DNA from: Trichomonas tenax | Lineage: Eukaryota > Parabasalia > Trichomonadida > Trichomonadidae | Assembly (NCBI GenBank): GCA_023091735.1 | Contig: JALKBU010000374.1 | Span: 1-44,289 of the forward strand | Direction: 5' to 3' | Length of the DNA stretch: 44,289 bases | Shown: positions 17,598 to 27,936 of the stretch, piece by piece | Position numbering within the stretch: position 1 is the first letter of the stretch | How the letters are laid out: each line of letters opens with the position of its first letter | Program-made: the position numbers and the translations under genes | The notes under the pieces: generated by a model | Databases searched by the model: none | What the model was told of the DNA's origin: nothing | What the model saw: the letters and a program-made list of their open reading frames with translations, nothing else

Positions 17598-19001
17598 TTA
17601 ACAACATTCTTCTTGGCCACCCAAAACTTTGATCTGAGAGACGGCGGCCTCCAAGTACGTACAACACGCTACGAATCTCTGCGGGAATCCAGGCAATTTC
17701 GTCCACTCCGTGATGAAATTGTTCATTCCGCACGGATCAGCGATGTCAGACGTCGCGACTAAGCAGATCCAGAGATCGAAGATGTCGTCGAAACCCGGCA
17801 TCTTTGAGTAAAAGTCTTCACTCGTTGTTCCTTTGCTGTTCTCTGTCGCTTGCAGTGTTGCAGAAATCGACAAACTTTCGTGGACTTTAAAGATGCAATA
17901 CGCGATATCCAACGGGCAGAGTTTGAACTCCATTAAGTTCATCCATCCAACGGGCGCTGAAGCGATTGACGACGTCTTGAAGATCTCGGTGACTGACTTG
18001 TCGAGGTTCGCTTTGTTGACGTATTTGAGAGGGATGTGCGCTTCCTCTGGTTTCATCATTCTTATCTTCTGTCGTGTTTCTGAGAAAATTGGATCGTGTT
18101 TGAGCTCAGGAACGAACATCGGATAAGTTCTCTCGAAGAAATACCTCGAAACTAAAACATTGATGACATCCCGTCTGTCTGTGATGGGAATAGCGTCTAA
18201 TTGGACTAAAGTCTCCGAAGCACTTTTGATCCACATTATCGCTTCATCGATGTCTTTGTTGACGCGGATTGGAAGCATTCCTGCGCGCGCTATCGGCGAA
18301 TTCACGTGGTCGAAGAACGTGAAAAGCTTCTCCTCGATGACGGGGGACTCGAAATAGGCTGTGTTCGCTTTTCTCGCCGCCATTGCAGAATCTACAACTT
18401 TTCTCAAAAACGCGCGGTTTTCGGACGTCATGTTGAAGATGGATGGGCTGTGGTTGATGAGAGATATCTGTTCGCGTAACGCGATCTTTATTGATCTGTA
18501 TTTTTTGTATAAATGTTGATTTGTCGAGAATGATTTAGAAACTGGCTTAGGAGACGCGCGCTGAACATTTATGAGGATTGCAGTAGGATTGGAAATGAGC
18601 CAATTCGCTAAAATTTCTAATTGCTTTAAAATCTCAATTTGCTGTCTGAGAACTCTGATATTTATATTTTCGATCTTCAAGTCCAACCTCTTGAATTTGT
18701 CGAACAGAACATGGTACAAACATATTTCGTTCTTGATTTGTGGTTGATTTTCGATCGAATCCGGTTGTTTTTCCTTATTATCGTTGAGAGATTGCAAGGA
18801 GTCCTCAAGCATCTTCTGTCCCGCCGGGATTTTTTCGCGTAATGTTGACGCAACTTCGCGATAATGATTATTTAACTTTGCATAAAAAGCAGTGTTGTCT
18901 AAAAACTTGTTCGGAAGCGGCAGAAGATACGGTTTTATGAGGTTTATATCGATTTGAGGCGGCAAATCCGGTCTTGAAGCGAGAATGTCAATTGGATTCA
19001 T
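17598..19001 (-). CDS. VPS9-domain-like protein, putative Rab5-family GEF
   Basis: This 467-aa cytosolic protein is mostly helical. The C-terminal part (about residues 290-460) has the layout of a VPS9 domain. It contains PMFVPELKHDPIF, then LCPLDIAYCIFKVHES (the helix usually reading P.dKl.ci), then GFDDIFDLWICLVATSDIAD (about 403) and finally CCTYLEAAVSQI, matching the closing aromatic-Leu-xx-Ala helix of the family. VPS9 proteins load GTP onto Rab5-type GTPases on endosomes. The N-terminal half is helical with no recognisable domain. The usual catalytic Asp region is present as DD in FDD, but the match is divergent, so the call rests on pattern order. The end has TAA followed by AATAAA. 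Confidence 0.6.
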   Translation of the reverse strand: MNPIDILASRPDLPPQIDINLIKPYLLPLPNKFLDNTAFYAKLNNHYREVASTLREKIPAGQKMLEDSLQSLNDNKEKQPDSIENQPQIKNEICLYHVLFDKFKRLDLKIENINIRVLRQQIEILKQLEILANWLISNPTAILINVQRASPKPVSKSFSTNQHLYKKYRSIKIALREQISLINHSPSIFNMTSENRAFLRKVVDSAMAARKANTAYFESPVIEEKLFTFFDHVNSPIARAGMLPIRVNKDIDEAIMWIKSASETLVQLDAIPITDRRDVINVLVSRYFFERTYPMFVPELKHDPIFSETRQKIRMMKPEEAHIPLKYVNKANLDKSVTEIFKTSSIASAPVGWMNLMEFKLCPLDIAYCIFKVHESLSISATLQATENSKGTTSEDFYSKMPGFDDIFDLWICLVATSDIADPCGMNNFITEWTKLPGFPQRFVACCTYLEAAVSQIKVLGGQEECC

Positions 19002-19632
19002 TTTTTTATTTTATTTTTGGTGACTCCCCCTCAATAATATTCATGACATTATATTTCTTCATTTTGATGTTATATTTGATTAATATGTCATATGTGACAT
19101 CTATATGTTAAAAAATTTTATGAATTTATTGAATTTTTCAAAATTATCAATTCATTTTTAGACAATGACAATGGTTAAATATAAATATTTATGTAAAAGA
19201 TATTTTTATGTTCCAAAATGTTGTTTATTGATTAGATTTTTGGAATTCAAATTGTGATATGCAAAAGTGTTAAAGATGTAAAAACTAATGGACAATATAC
19301 AGTTATACAATATCTATTAAGCTGTATAAGTTATATTTAATGATTCCTTGTTAATGAAGAGAATCTTGAAACTTTAAAACTCAAAAAAATAATCATCATT
19401 TTATTAATGAAAACAATTGTTTCACTAGATTTTTTAAAAAGCATCAACAATATAGTACTATATGTGATAGATCTAACTCACCAAAAAATTGGATGCAAAT
19501 CATTTTAGAATGTCATCAAATGAAATGATTTTTCCGATGAAAATCAATTTATTCATAATGAAAAAAAGAGATTTGGAAATGTTTAAAACAACAGTTTATA
19601 ATAATAAATATATAAAAAAGACAAAAATAAAA
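19002..19632. other. AT-rich spacer
   Basis: The stretch lies between the start of the VPS9-like gene and the end of the DUF4795-like gene, both on the minus strand. It is AT-rich with no coding or RNA-gene signal that I can see. Confidence 0.6.
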
Positions 19633-22600
19633 TTACTTAGGTTTCGCAATTGGCACTAAAGCAGAGTGCTTAGTCACAACCGTTTTTCCATTCGAGTTTC
19701 TTCCAAAGAATTGCTCGCCATTGTCACCATAGACTAAGCACCTGTCGCCTGAAGGCTGCACATTCAGCTTCTGAAGCTGCTCCGCTGTCTGCCCTGGCTC
19801 AACTTTCTTTATCTGGCCGCACATCAAACACCTGGATTCGGCCGATGTCTTTCCGATCTCTGTCGACGCCAAAATATTCGACTGAATGTCCTGCTCTGAC
19901 TTCGCGATCGCGTTCTTGAGGGTCTCATCGAATTCGTCTTTGCCGACTTTTCCTGACATTGCTTTCTTCGTCGATATGACGCGGTTGTTGAGCTCCGCCA
20001 TCGCGATCCTGAACTGCTCGAACATCGTCTTGAACTCCTGTCTGTCCGCTTTCTCCTCCTGGAGGCCGACGCACTTCTTGTCGATCTTGTCGCAGTCCTT
20101 CTTCATTATGTTGAGCTGCGACTGCAGCTGCGACAAAGCTTTCGAGATTTCGTTGAACTTCTTCTGATCAACAGATGAAATAACGGCTTCTTTAGCGAGG
20201 ACGGATGTTGCTTTTTCTCTCTGAACAGCGTTTAACTGCGCCTGAGTCTTCTGGAGTAAAGCCGCCTGTTGCTGCAGTTGAAGCTGCGTCTGTAGGATCT
20301 GCTCGTTGTAGCTCTGGAGCTGCTCGAGGTTCTGTGCAGTCAAAGCGTTGTCCAAAGTCTTCTCTGACTTCGTGTTTAGGTCGTTCTGCGAGTAAACTTT
20401 GCTGCTTCTCGCTGAAGACTCTTTTCCGTCGTTGCTGACGAAGCTCTTCTGCGACGTGATGAGGAGCCTCTCGCTAGAGACAGGAGACGTCGGCTGATCG
20501 ACTGTTGCGACTTTAGGAGGAACAGTGATGAAGTCAGAGACTTGCGAAGAAACAGGAGCTTGATGAGCGATTTCTTGGACGTTGCTGTGCAAATCAGCGA
20601 TCTTTCCTGTTAAATCGTCAACTCTGTCGTCTGTTCTCTCTATCGATCTCGTTATGTCTTTGATCTTCTCGTTGATCGCCGCTATGTCTGTTTGCGTTGT
20701 CGTTACGACTTTCTTCACGTGTTTCTCAACGTTTGCGTTCTCTTCTCTGATGTTGTCCGCGAGTCTCTTTATTTCCTCCATCGCTGCAGTCGTTTCTTCG
20801 CTGTGCGATCTCAATGTGTTGATTGCTGCGCGGGAACCTGTCAAGTCTTTGTTCATCTTCACGTTCGCTTCCTGAATGCGCTTGATTTCTGCTTCGAGAG
20901 AGTTGAACCTGTCGTTGATCTCCGCAAACGGCCTCTGCCCTTCTTCTGACGATTGGTACTGAATGTAGTCTGTGAGCTGTGAGTTCGTGTTCGTCGCCAT
21001 CTTTTCCGCATTTCCTGCGACTTGCGTCACCTCTGCAATCTTCTCTTCCTCCGCTTGGACCTTTTCAGTGAGTTGGTCGAACGCGAGCGGTTGGACAACC
21101 TCTTTCTTCTCCATTTGGACCAATCTCGAGTTGAGATCCGCGAGGAGGGAGTTCTGTGCGTTTATTTGGTCGATAACAGGCTGCATATCGACAAGGCCGT
21201 CCTGAGAGACCTTCAGTTTCTGAATTGGCGGCGGCATCTTCGCTGCAGCGCTGACGTCGGTCAATCTCTTGTCAATGCCTTCGAGGCGTTCATTAAATTG
21301 AGCTATGACGACATTGAGCTTGTCGTATAGCTGCTTCGATTCTGCGCTGCCTTTCTGCAACTCAGATGTCAAGTTTTGTGTTGTCTCAGCAATCTGCGTG
21401 TTGAATTTCTTTGATGAGACTTCTTGCGCCGCAGTGACCTTTGTGATTAACTGTCTCAGAGCTGTTTCTGTCGACTTCAAGTTCTTGTTCGACTCTTCTG
21501 TCATAGAGTGCTTTGCGTTCTCTATTTCTGCGTGCGCAACATCCAAAAATTGCTCGAGAAGTTCGTCCGTGTTGATGTTGCTTCCTGTTGGAATGTTTAT
21601 CTCGATTTGCTTCGGAGGAGGCTTTATTTCCTCTTTAACTTCTTCTGTCTGTGGCTGCTCTTCTGCTTCCGCTTCGTCTCTGTTCGATCTGCTTCCTTGT
21701 CTCGAATTCTTTGCACTGACGCGTTTGAGATCGTCGAATAACTCAACCAAATGCTGCTTTCTCTCTTCGCTCGGCCTCTTGTTGAGCTCTGTGTGCATAT
21801 CGAGAACGATTCCATTCAAGTTATTCACGACTTTCTCGAGATAATCGATTCTCGATACCAATTCTCCCTCTTTAGAAACATCGAAATTGAGCGGCGCGAA
21901 AGCAACTTTCGATGCTTCGTTCGTTGCTGTGTTGATGTCTTTTGGTGTCGAAACTCGTTTGTCTGAGACAGGTGTTGACTGTCTTGAGACTTTCTCTGCT
22001 GCCTGACGTGCGCTTGTGATTGATTCCACTTGTTTTTCGGAGACTTTTCCTTCATCTTTCTCCTTCTGTTTCTCGTTTTCTCTGTTGCGAAGTTCTGCAG
22101 CGAATTCGACTTGTTTCTGAGGCTCCACTTTGTTTGCGATTGTCGCGGCAACTCTCGCGGACTCTTCAGGAGTCATGTTCATCGCCAGCATCGCAACGAC
22201 GGCGGACATCTGCTGTGGATTCATTTTAGAGCACAATCTTATGACCATCGAAACTGTGTCTTCTTGATCGAATCTTTCGCTGAGATTTTTCACGATTCTC
22301 GATGTCTCTTCTTCAGCAACACGCTTCGATATGTCTTTGATCAGTTCTGTTATAGCTGCTTCATCCATTTGTCCAGACAAAGCGCTTAAAATCTTCGACG
22401 AAACTTGAGTGTCAACATATGTGCAAACTTCTTCGATGATTCTTTTGTTCGTTCGTGGTGATATTCTTTGTGCGAGACTGACGAATATGTTCTCTACGTT
22501 CGGATCTTTCACGTGCTCGCTTAATTCCACTGCCAATCGTCCTGTTTCCGCTGGTGTCAATGTTTCTGCTGCTTTTGCTAAAAATTCGCTTGCTTCTTCG

Positions 22601-23310
22601 GGAGTCATTCGCTTATAGTCCTCTGGTGTCGATACTCTGAGGCTTGGCCTGTCTGGGAGTGGATATGGAAGGCGAGGAGACTGATTTGGACGCATTGGAG
22701 TTTCATTTGATGAAAATGTTGATGAAGTTTCTGGTGATTTTGATTGTACTGTTGTCTGCTGGTTGTTTTCTGGCTGTGGTTGTGGCGAAATTGGTTTTTG
22801 TTGTGTTTCATTTTCAGGTGGATTTGTAGGAGGTGTTGGGTCCATTCTAACTGACTCAAAAGTGCTCGTTGGGACGTATCTCTGCTGTTGCTGCTGTGGT
22901 TTTGGTTCTGGAGCAACGACTTGGTTGATATAAACAACTTGTTGAGGTGGAGGTTGAATTTGGGCCTTTAATTCCTTCAAAATGTCCTCTGTGTTGACTA
23001 TAGGCTGCGATAGATCGATATTAGCGCCGCCAGCGATTTCTTTGATGTGTTTCGAGTTTTGTTCAATTAAATCTCCTAATTTTGTTATTTTTTTCGAACT
23101 TTCGAACTTAAAAGCATCGAATTCGTATTTATCTGCCTTTTTTTCTACAACATCTCGAAGAAAAACGATTTCATTGCGCAAATTTAGGATTTCTCTGTAC
23201 ATGTTCATCATCAGAGACTCCATCTTGGAAGTTTCCATCTCGACGCCGAATTCCATCGTTTCACTTTTCTTCGAAAGAATCTCATCGAGCGTCGGAGAAA
23301 GTTCCGACAT
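19633..23310 (-). CDS. Coiled-coil DUF4795/QRICH2-like protein
   Basis: This is a 1,225-aa protein. Residues 1-115 form a helical region with KADKYEFDAFK, a 'KADKxxF' phrase. Residues about 120-225 are Pro/Gln/Ser-rich. Residues about 235-410 form a run of short amphipathic helical repeats (LTPAETGRLAVELSEHV; MTPEESARVAATIANKV). A very long coiled coil follows (about 470-1150). The end resembles DUF4795: LQEEKADRQEFKTMFEQF, then GKVGKDEFDETL, then SRCLMCGQIKK, matching the family's KADK phrases and terminal CxxC. The best-known DUF4795 protein, QRICH2, is a sperm flagellum protein, so a flagellar or cytoskeletal role is inferred here. The first ATG is at 23310, preceded by TTTCTCAAAAA; the frame opens slightly earlier without an ATG. 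GC content is clearly above that of neighbouring spacers. Confidence 0.72.
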   Translation of the reverse strand: MSELSPTLDEILSKKSETMEFGVEMETSKMESLMMNMYREILNLRNEIVFLRDVVEKKADKYEFDAFKFESSKKITKLGDLIEQNSKHIKEIAGGANIDLSQPIVNTEDILKELKAQIQPPPQQVVYINQVVAPEPKPQQQQQRYVPTSTFESVRMDPTPPTNPPENETQQKPISPQPQPENNQQTTVQSKSPETSSTFSSNETPMRPNQSPRLPYPLPDRPSLRVSTPEDYKRMTPEEASEFLAKAAETLTPAETGRLAVELSEHVKDPNVENIFVSLAQRISPRTNKRIIEEVCTYVDTQVSSKILSALSGQMDEAAITELIKDISKRVAEEETSRIVKNLSERFDQEDTVSMVIRLCSKMNPQQMSAVVAMLAMNMTPEESARVAATIANKVEPQKQVEFAAELRNRENEKQKEKDEGKVSEKQVESITSARQAAEKVSRQSTPVSDKRVSTPKDINTATNEASKVAFAPLNFDVSKEGELVSRIDYLEKVVNNLNGIVLDMHTELNKRPSEERKQHLVELFDDLKRVSAKNSRQGSRSNRDEAEAEEQPQTEEVKEEIKPPPKQIEINIPTGSNINTDELLEQFLDVAHAEIENAKHSMTEESNKNLKSTETALRQLITKVTAAQEVSSKKFNTQIAETTQNLTSELQKGSAESKQLYDKLNVVIAQFNERLEGIDKRLTDVSAAAKMPPPIQKLKVSQDGLVDMQPVIDQINAQNSLLADLNSRLVQMEKKEVVQPLAFDQLTEKVQAEEEKIAEVTQVAGNAEKMATNTNSQLTDYIQYQSSEEGQRPFAEINDRFNSLEAEIKRIQEANVKMNKDLTGSRAAINTLRSHSEETTAAMEEIKRLADNIREENANVEKHVKKVVTTTQTDIAAINEKIKDITRSIERTDDRVDDLTGKIADLHSNVQEIAHQAPVSSQVSDFITVPPKVATVDQPTSPVSSERLLITSQKSFVSNDGKESSARSSKVYSQNDLNTKSEKTLDNALTAQNLEQLQSYNEQILQTQLQLQQQAALLQKTQAQLNAVQREKATSVLAKEAVISSVDQKKFNEISKALSQLQSQLNIMKKDCDKIDKKCVGLQEEKADRQEFKTMFEQFRIAMAELNNRVISTKKAMSGKVGKDEFDETLKNAIAKSEQDIQSNILASTEIGKTSAESRCLMCGQIKKVEPGQTAEQLQKLNVQPSGDRCLVYGDNGEQFFGRNSNGKTVVTKHSALVPIAKPK

Positions 23311-23321
23311 TTTTTGAGAAA
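23311..23321 (-). promoter_or_regulatory. Initiator-like signal before ATG 23310
   Basis: On the minus strand TTTCTCAAAAA abuts the ATG. TCA followed by an A-run is close to the Trichomonas initiator, and the same arrangement (TTTTCTCAAAAATAAAAA) precedes the phenylalanyl-tRNA synthetase start. Confidence 0.35.
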
Positions 23322-23688
23322 CGTGCAAAAAACCGTTTGTTATTTTAGCGTTTTGTGATTGATTTGGTGTGATTTTGATGCTGTATTTGATTATTTTATG
23401 TACTGCATATGTTATATTTATGATTTAATTTGATATCTGTGAAAATATTAAATTTTGAAAAAGTTATTGATTTAGAACGATTTTGATATAGTGTTCACTT
23501 TGTCCATGGGCTATATATGTTATATTTATGATACTTTTTGATATCAATCAAAATTTGCAGTTTACAGCGATATTTGATCTTAAAATATAAAATATATTTC
23601 ATTAAGTAGAGTGCAACTTGGGTACATGCATGCTATGTGTGCATATCCACAATCATTGATATCGAAACTCGATAATTTATCCCACAAA

Positions 23689-23786
23689 AAATATCATCAA
23701 AAATGATCAGTTATTGGCACAATCTCTACAGAGACTCGCTGTTATGGAGAGCTTGTACCAGAAATTGATCATTTTTGGTGATATTT
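23689..23786. repeat. Two-part long hairpin
   Basis: Outer arms 23689-23709 and 23766-23786 are 21 bp with one mismatch that would be a G-U pair in RNA. Inside the 56-nt loop, further complementary blocks are in register: GGCACAA with TTGTACC (one wobble), CTCT with AGAG, ACAG with CTGT. Together they make an extended, interrupted stem closing on AGACTCG. Nested, in-register pairing over 98 nt is more than chance usually gives. A precursor-type non-coding RNA or a foldback element are the options. Confidence 0.6.
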
Positions 23787-24970
23787 AATTCAGGATGATT
23801 TAGGCCATATAATTCAATTTATTTAATAATATAGCAAGCATATGTACATTGCATATTTGTAGGTCATGTTATCAGACAACCAAATCGTGTAATGTTAATT
23901 AGAATATTCCGACTCATCGGATTTGCTACGATATTCTGGTATTTCCTAGGGTGAGGCATGACCTAGAAGCTATGGAGTTGTATCGAAGAAAATGTAGATT
24001 TGTTAACGAATGTCGAATATATTAGCCAAAGATGAATATCGAAAGTATTAACAGTCAACAAACCATAGCGCGTGAAGAGAAGCTCAGTGTTTGTGATTTA
24101 TTGGCTGCTGGTACATTAATTGTGATAAAAATCCTTGAAGATAGAAAAATTAATGAATTTTTGAACGACAAACCACTAGCCTTCCACTGTCTGGAGGGGT
24201 GCCTCTGCTGGTAGAACCTCAAAAGCAGATTCATTTCACTTTCATGTAAAATGTCAAAAAAATGGATTTCGTTGAAAAAACAATAATAACATCAAATTTT
24301 AAATAACGTATTGTGAAAGGTAGTGAAACTATTGAATTGGTTGTGTTTTTGAATAATGTAAATATCTCAAAAAACATATATGTATATTAGATTCACATTG
24401 GTATAATAATTATTTTTCGACGAAATAAATTTAATCTCTGTTACTTTTATAATAAAAGTTGTTAAAATTCGTGTCAAAGGAATTATAAAGTTATATGGAG
24501 CATATACTATCAAAAAATTCACTTTAACGTATTTAACAGATTATGTCACTTTTATTAATGGACAAATGGATTCGTTGTGAGCAACAAGCACATCAGAAAG
24601 TTGCAGTGCACGCTGAATTCATATTATAGTATCATAATAAGTATTTTTAACCATACAAAACAAAGAAAAAGCAAAATTTATAGGCAAAAATGAAAATTTC
24701 TATTCAAGAACATTAATCGAAGCTATCAATTTGTTACAGAATGATTAAAAGATGATCTTGAAACTTGTCAAAGCATCTAAATCAACAATCTCAGGCTCTC
24801 ATTTTAATCCTGCTTTACTCTTGATATGTAAATTATTTATGACAATGGTTTACATGTCAAATAGTTTGGCTTGAAGAAGCAGTATATGATGAGCAATCAC
24901 TGATGTTTGCAGTGAACTAGATACAGTATCTAATGATAAGAAATTAATAATGTTGCAGAGAATTAAATGA

Positions 24971-25054
24971 ATCATCTAATGATCATAAGTCAATGAAGTC
25001 GCACCGAACTAGTCGAGGCAACCAATCGTTAGTGATCGGTGATCGTTAGATGAT
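24971..25054. repeat. 15-bp stem with 54-nt loop
   Basis: ATCATCTAATGATCA (24971-24985) pairs with TGATCGTTAGATGAT (25040-25054) with a single T/C difference that would wobble in RNA. The loop is GC-richer than the surroundings and contains GTCGCACCGAACTAGTCGAGG. Function is unknown. Confidence 0.45.
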
Positions 25055-25789
25055 GTAGCCTTTGTTATAAGACTGCATGATTTGTCTATGTTCTTCCGAG
25101 TTCATAAAGCTGTCCTGCATTGTGAAAATAATAAACGACCACCTCAGAAATTCCGGAACACGATCATTTTCGTCGTTTCAAAAAAAATTAAAAATGAAGC
25201 AAAAATTATCGTCTCATTTTGATTTTTAGCGACCAAAGCCGTTCAAAAAAATGTAAACTCTTCAAATTTCTGAGTGTTTAAGCTATAAATTCCTGTAAAC
25301 CAATCAATTTTTCAATCCATGCACAAAATTGTACATGTCTAAGAATTGTGATACACGAACATTCAAAACACGTTATAAACATCGAATAAAATTGCAAAAA
25401 TAATTTTTAACTTGCAACAGCACAATTGAACAAAAATTGTGCGAAAAATATCAGTTATTTCGCATTTTGAAAGGTTTACAAAAGTATCTTTTCTATAATG
25501 ATTCAATTTTGTATCAAGAATGGAAATATTTGATAAAAGTGACACACAGGATTTCAAATTTGCATTTTTCAATTTTCAATTTTTTATTTCCTCAAAATTC
25601 TGTGACAAATGGTTATATCATTATCCCCATATCATAGAAATACAATAATAATTCGTTTTGAAGATTTGAGCATAAAAATCAAAGAACATAGTCATTCAAT
25701 ATCGAAAAATAACAAAAGATAATTCAAAAGGTATCGACATTTTTGTGATATTTACACAAAGATAGTATGAAACGTGACATTTCCTAATA

Positions 25790-26362
25790 ATGGGTAACGA
25801 GCAGTCGCTAGAACCCACGAACAAGGAGTTCCTCGCTCTTGTCGAGAAAACGCACTTCACAAAAGAAGAAGTTATGAAACTCTACGCTACTTTCAAGGAA
25901 GTCTCTGCAACAAATATCGATGATGGAAAATTAGATATCGACGAATTTGCTAAGATTCTTGGATTTAATAATATGGGATTCGCCAAGAAGGTTTTCAACG
26001 CCTTTGATACATCACCAGACAGCGTTATTGATTTTGTCGAATTTGTTACTGGCTTATCCTCTGTTTGTCAGCGTGCAACACTCGAAGAAAAGGCCAAGTT
26101 CGTGTTCAACGTGTATGATGCTGATAAGAGTGGCCAAATTTCACACGATGAGCTCAAAGATGTAATGATTCTTTCTCTTGGTGAAAATTCATCAATTAAG
26201 ATCCCACCGGCTGTCCTTGAGAAAATCATCAACGACACAATCAAGAAGATGGATACGGATGGAAATGGTGAAATCTCATTGGATGAATTCATTAGCTCTG
26301 CCAGGACAAATCCATCAATCCTTAACTGTGTTTCCGTTGATATTGATAAGATCCTTCAATAA
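25790..26362 (+). CDS. Calcineurin B-like EF-hand protein
   Basis: This 190-aa protein starts MGNEQSLE, an N-myristoylation context (Gly2). Four EF-hand positions are in register. The first (about residues 38-56) is degenerate. The second (about 73-84, DTSPDSVIDFVE) is partly intact. The third (110-121, DADKSGQISHDE) and fourth (155-166, DTDGNGEISLDE) have the full D-x-D-x-S/N-G-x-I-x-x-x-E loop. Length, myristoyl glycine and the segment KAKFVFNVYDADKSG fit the regulatory subunit of the Ca2+/calmodulin phosphatase calcineurin. A CIB- or NCS-type Ca sensor is the main alternative. The stop overlaps TAAA (CAATAAATT). Confidence 0.85.
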   Translation: MGNEQSLEPTNKEFLALVEKTHFTKEEVMKLYATFKEVSATNIDDGKLDIDEFAKILGFNNMGFAKKVFNAFDTSPDSVIDFVEFVTGLSSVCQRATLEEKAKFVFNVYDADKSGQISHDELKDVMILSLGENSSIKIPPAVLEKIINDTIKKMDTDGNGEISLDEFISSARTNPSILNCVSVDIDKILQ

Positions 26363-27244
26363 ATTTCCTATTTTGATTATTTTAATTGATTATCTTCAAA
26401 ATCATTATGTGCTGGCACACTTCCTTGGATTGCTGTTTGATTTATTTAATGTTTAAGTAATTTAAAATCATTTCTTTAACCTTATTCTTCAGATTAAAAC
26501 TCATTTATGAAAAACATTCAAACAATGAGTAACATGAGTGAAAACTTTTTTTTTCATAAATGCAACTCTATCAGCACTTATTTTGGGATGCAAAATAATA
26601 ATCACAATCCTGAGAAATTTACATTTTGTATTTCAATTTTTCATTTCACAAAATGTTTTGCGAATCGTGGAGCGATTTCTAATTTGAGTATTATGATATT
26701 CAAAGACAAGATAGAACATACAATGTAGAAACTTATCCAGCGAGTTATTTCATTCTTTAGTGTTCATTTTCAATGGTAACATCAACAGCAATTTATTTTT
26801 CATCGACAAAGTTTCTAATCGAAGAAACATCTTTTCAACAATGCTGTAGTAGCTGAAATTGTGCATGTTTATATTTCGTATCAAGTGGACAATACGATGC
26901 AAGTCTTCATCTAATGGACAGTTTTGTTATTTTCCTGTTAGTTCAATACAAAATTGTGTTCGAACTTCTTCAATTATTTTTTAATCGGACGAAATGAATT
27001 TAATTTTCAAGATGCTATTCATTCTTTTCAAATTAGAAACCTTCAAGAATGTTCTTCATTCTTGCTTCATATTCTAAAAATGTAACATAAGATGATGAAA
27101 TCACTTTATATGTTATTGAAATTATTTATAAATTAATTGTCAAAAAAAAAACACATGGACAATTTTTAATATTAATTCAAACAATTTATGAATGATGATG
27201 ATTCTAACCAAATGAAAGATCATCTTTGAGACCTTTAATCTCTC
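26363..27244. other. AT-rich spacer
   Basis: No supported gene is visible. Short open frames here are Asn/Phe/Ile-rich and have no domain or initiator-like signal. It separates the calcineurin B-like gene from a patch of decayed mobile-element-like genes. Confidence 0.5.
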
Positions 27245-27553
27245 CTAGTCCTGTAATTTTGATACATTAATATCAAATCCTGATGAAGAAAGAATATTTC
27301 CTGCAGTGTTAATTATTGAGCAAATTTCAACTGTTAAACTTTGTTCCCTTGTCCATAAATAGCAGTCACTAAGGCCAATGCATGGTCCTTTCAAGCAATA
27401 GCTTAGCCATTTAGATTTATTTGGGCCAGGCTTTGGGTACCAAACATAATAATTAATATCGAAAATGTAGTTCGAATATTTGCATAAATACCGAATTAGC
27501 AATATTGCTGCCATGAATGCTAATTTCTCGCTAGTTGTGGACAGATACGACAA
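27245..27553 (-). pseudogene. Decayed protein-coding fragment
   Basis: An open minus-strand frame contains a protein-like stretch (YYVWYPKPGPNKSKW, then CLKGPCIGLSDCYLWTREQS, ending DINVSKLQD). Reading upstream (27554-27640), another frame gives SAKFINKATSW and CKNCRICPQLARN before a stop, suggesting one older gene split by a frameshift. The Cys-pair phrase CKNCRIC could be a metal site. The family is not recognised. Its position beside the 28-kb remnant suggests a shared mobile-element origin, which is inference. Confidence 0.35.
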
Positions 27554-27936
27554 TTCTTACAGCCGCTTTCTATAGTCCATGAAGTTGCTTTGTTGATAAA
27601 TTTAGCGCAGGTTCTAAGCGAACGATGAACACTTTTACCGATATATCTTAAAAGGGTACATTGTGCGTCAACACCTGCAATCAAAACGCTTCAGCATATT
27701 CTTGGCTATATAGAAAACGGGTTTTCAACACAACCTAAGTGTATTATAGTTACCAATGAAGAGTTGCATTTCTGTTTTTGATAAGTAAACACTATTATGA
27801 AGTTCCTGAAACGACAAACATTAACAACAATTAAGACGTGATGAAAATCTCCCGACTCAGACTCACACATGCTTAATTAACTTGCCAATTTTCAACACTA
27901 TTTTATGATTCATCAACTCCATCAATTATTTTATCA
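27554..27936. other. Spacer with traces of coding sequence
   Basis: The left third carries the out-of-frame continuation of the fragment at 27245-27553 (minus strand). The rest shows no continuous frame. GC content is a little above typical spacers here, in keeping with decayed coding DNA. Confidence 0.35.

Larger units (their letters stand above)
23322..25789. other. 2.5-kb AT-rich spacer with hairpins
   Basis: No supported gene is visible. The short open frames at 24032-24214 and 25437-25637 have no domain or start signal. Two stem-loops are listed separately (23689-23786, 24971-25054), and AAAAGTGAC occurs at 24545-24553 (minus) and 25535-25543. The last part is the upstream region of the calcineurin B-like gene. 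Confidence 0.55.

Noticed and set aside
20205..23317. Many antisense ORFs opposite the coiled-coil gene
   Set aside because: They are antisense shadows of a GC-richer Glu/Gln/Lys-rich gene, giving Ser/Phe/Cys/Leu-rich junk translations.
24032..24214. 60-codon plus-strand ORF MNIESINSQQ...
   Set aside because: Composition is partly protein-like, but it has no initiator-like signal or domain and ends abruptly in a CLEGCLCW-type tail.
26507..26728. 73-codon plus-strand ORF after the calcineurin B gene
   Set aside because: It is Asn/Phe/Ile/Cys-rich with no motif and a poly-T run. No support as a gene.
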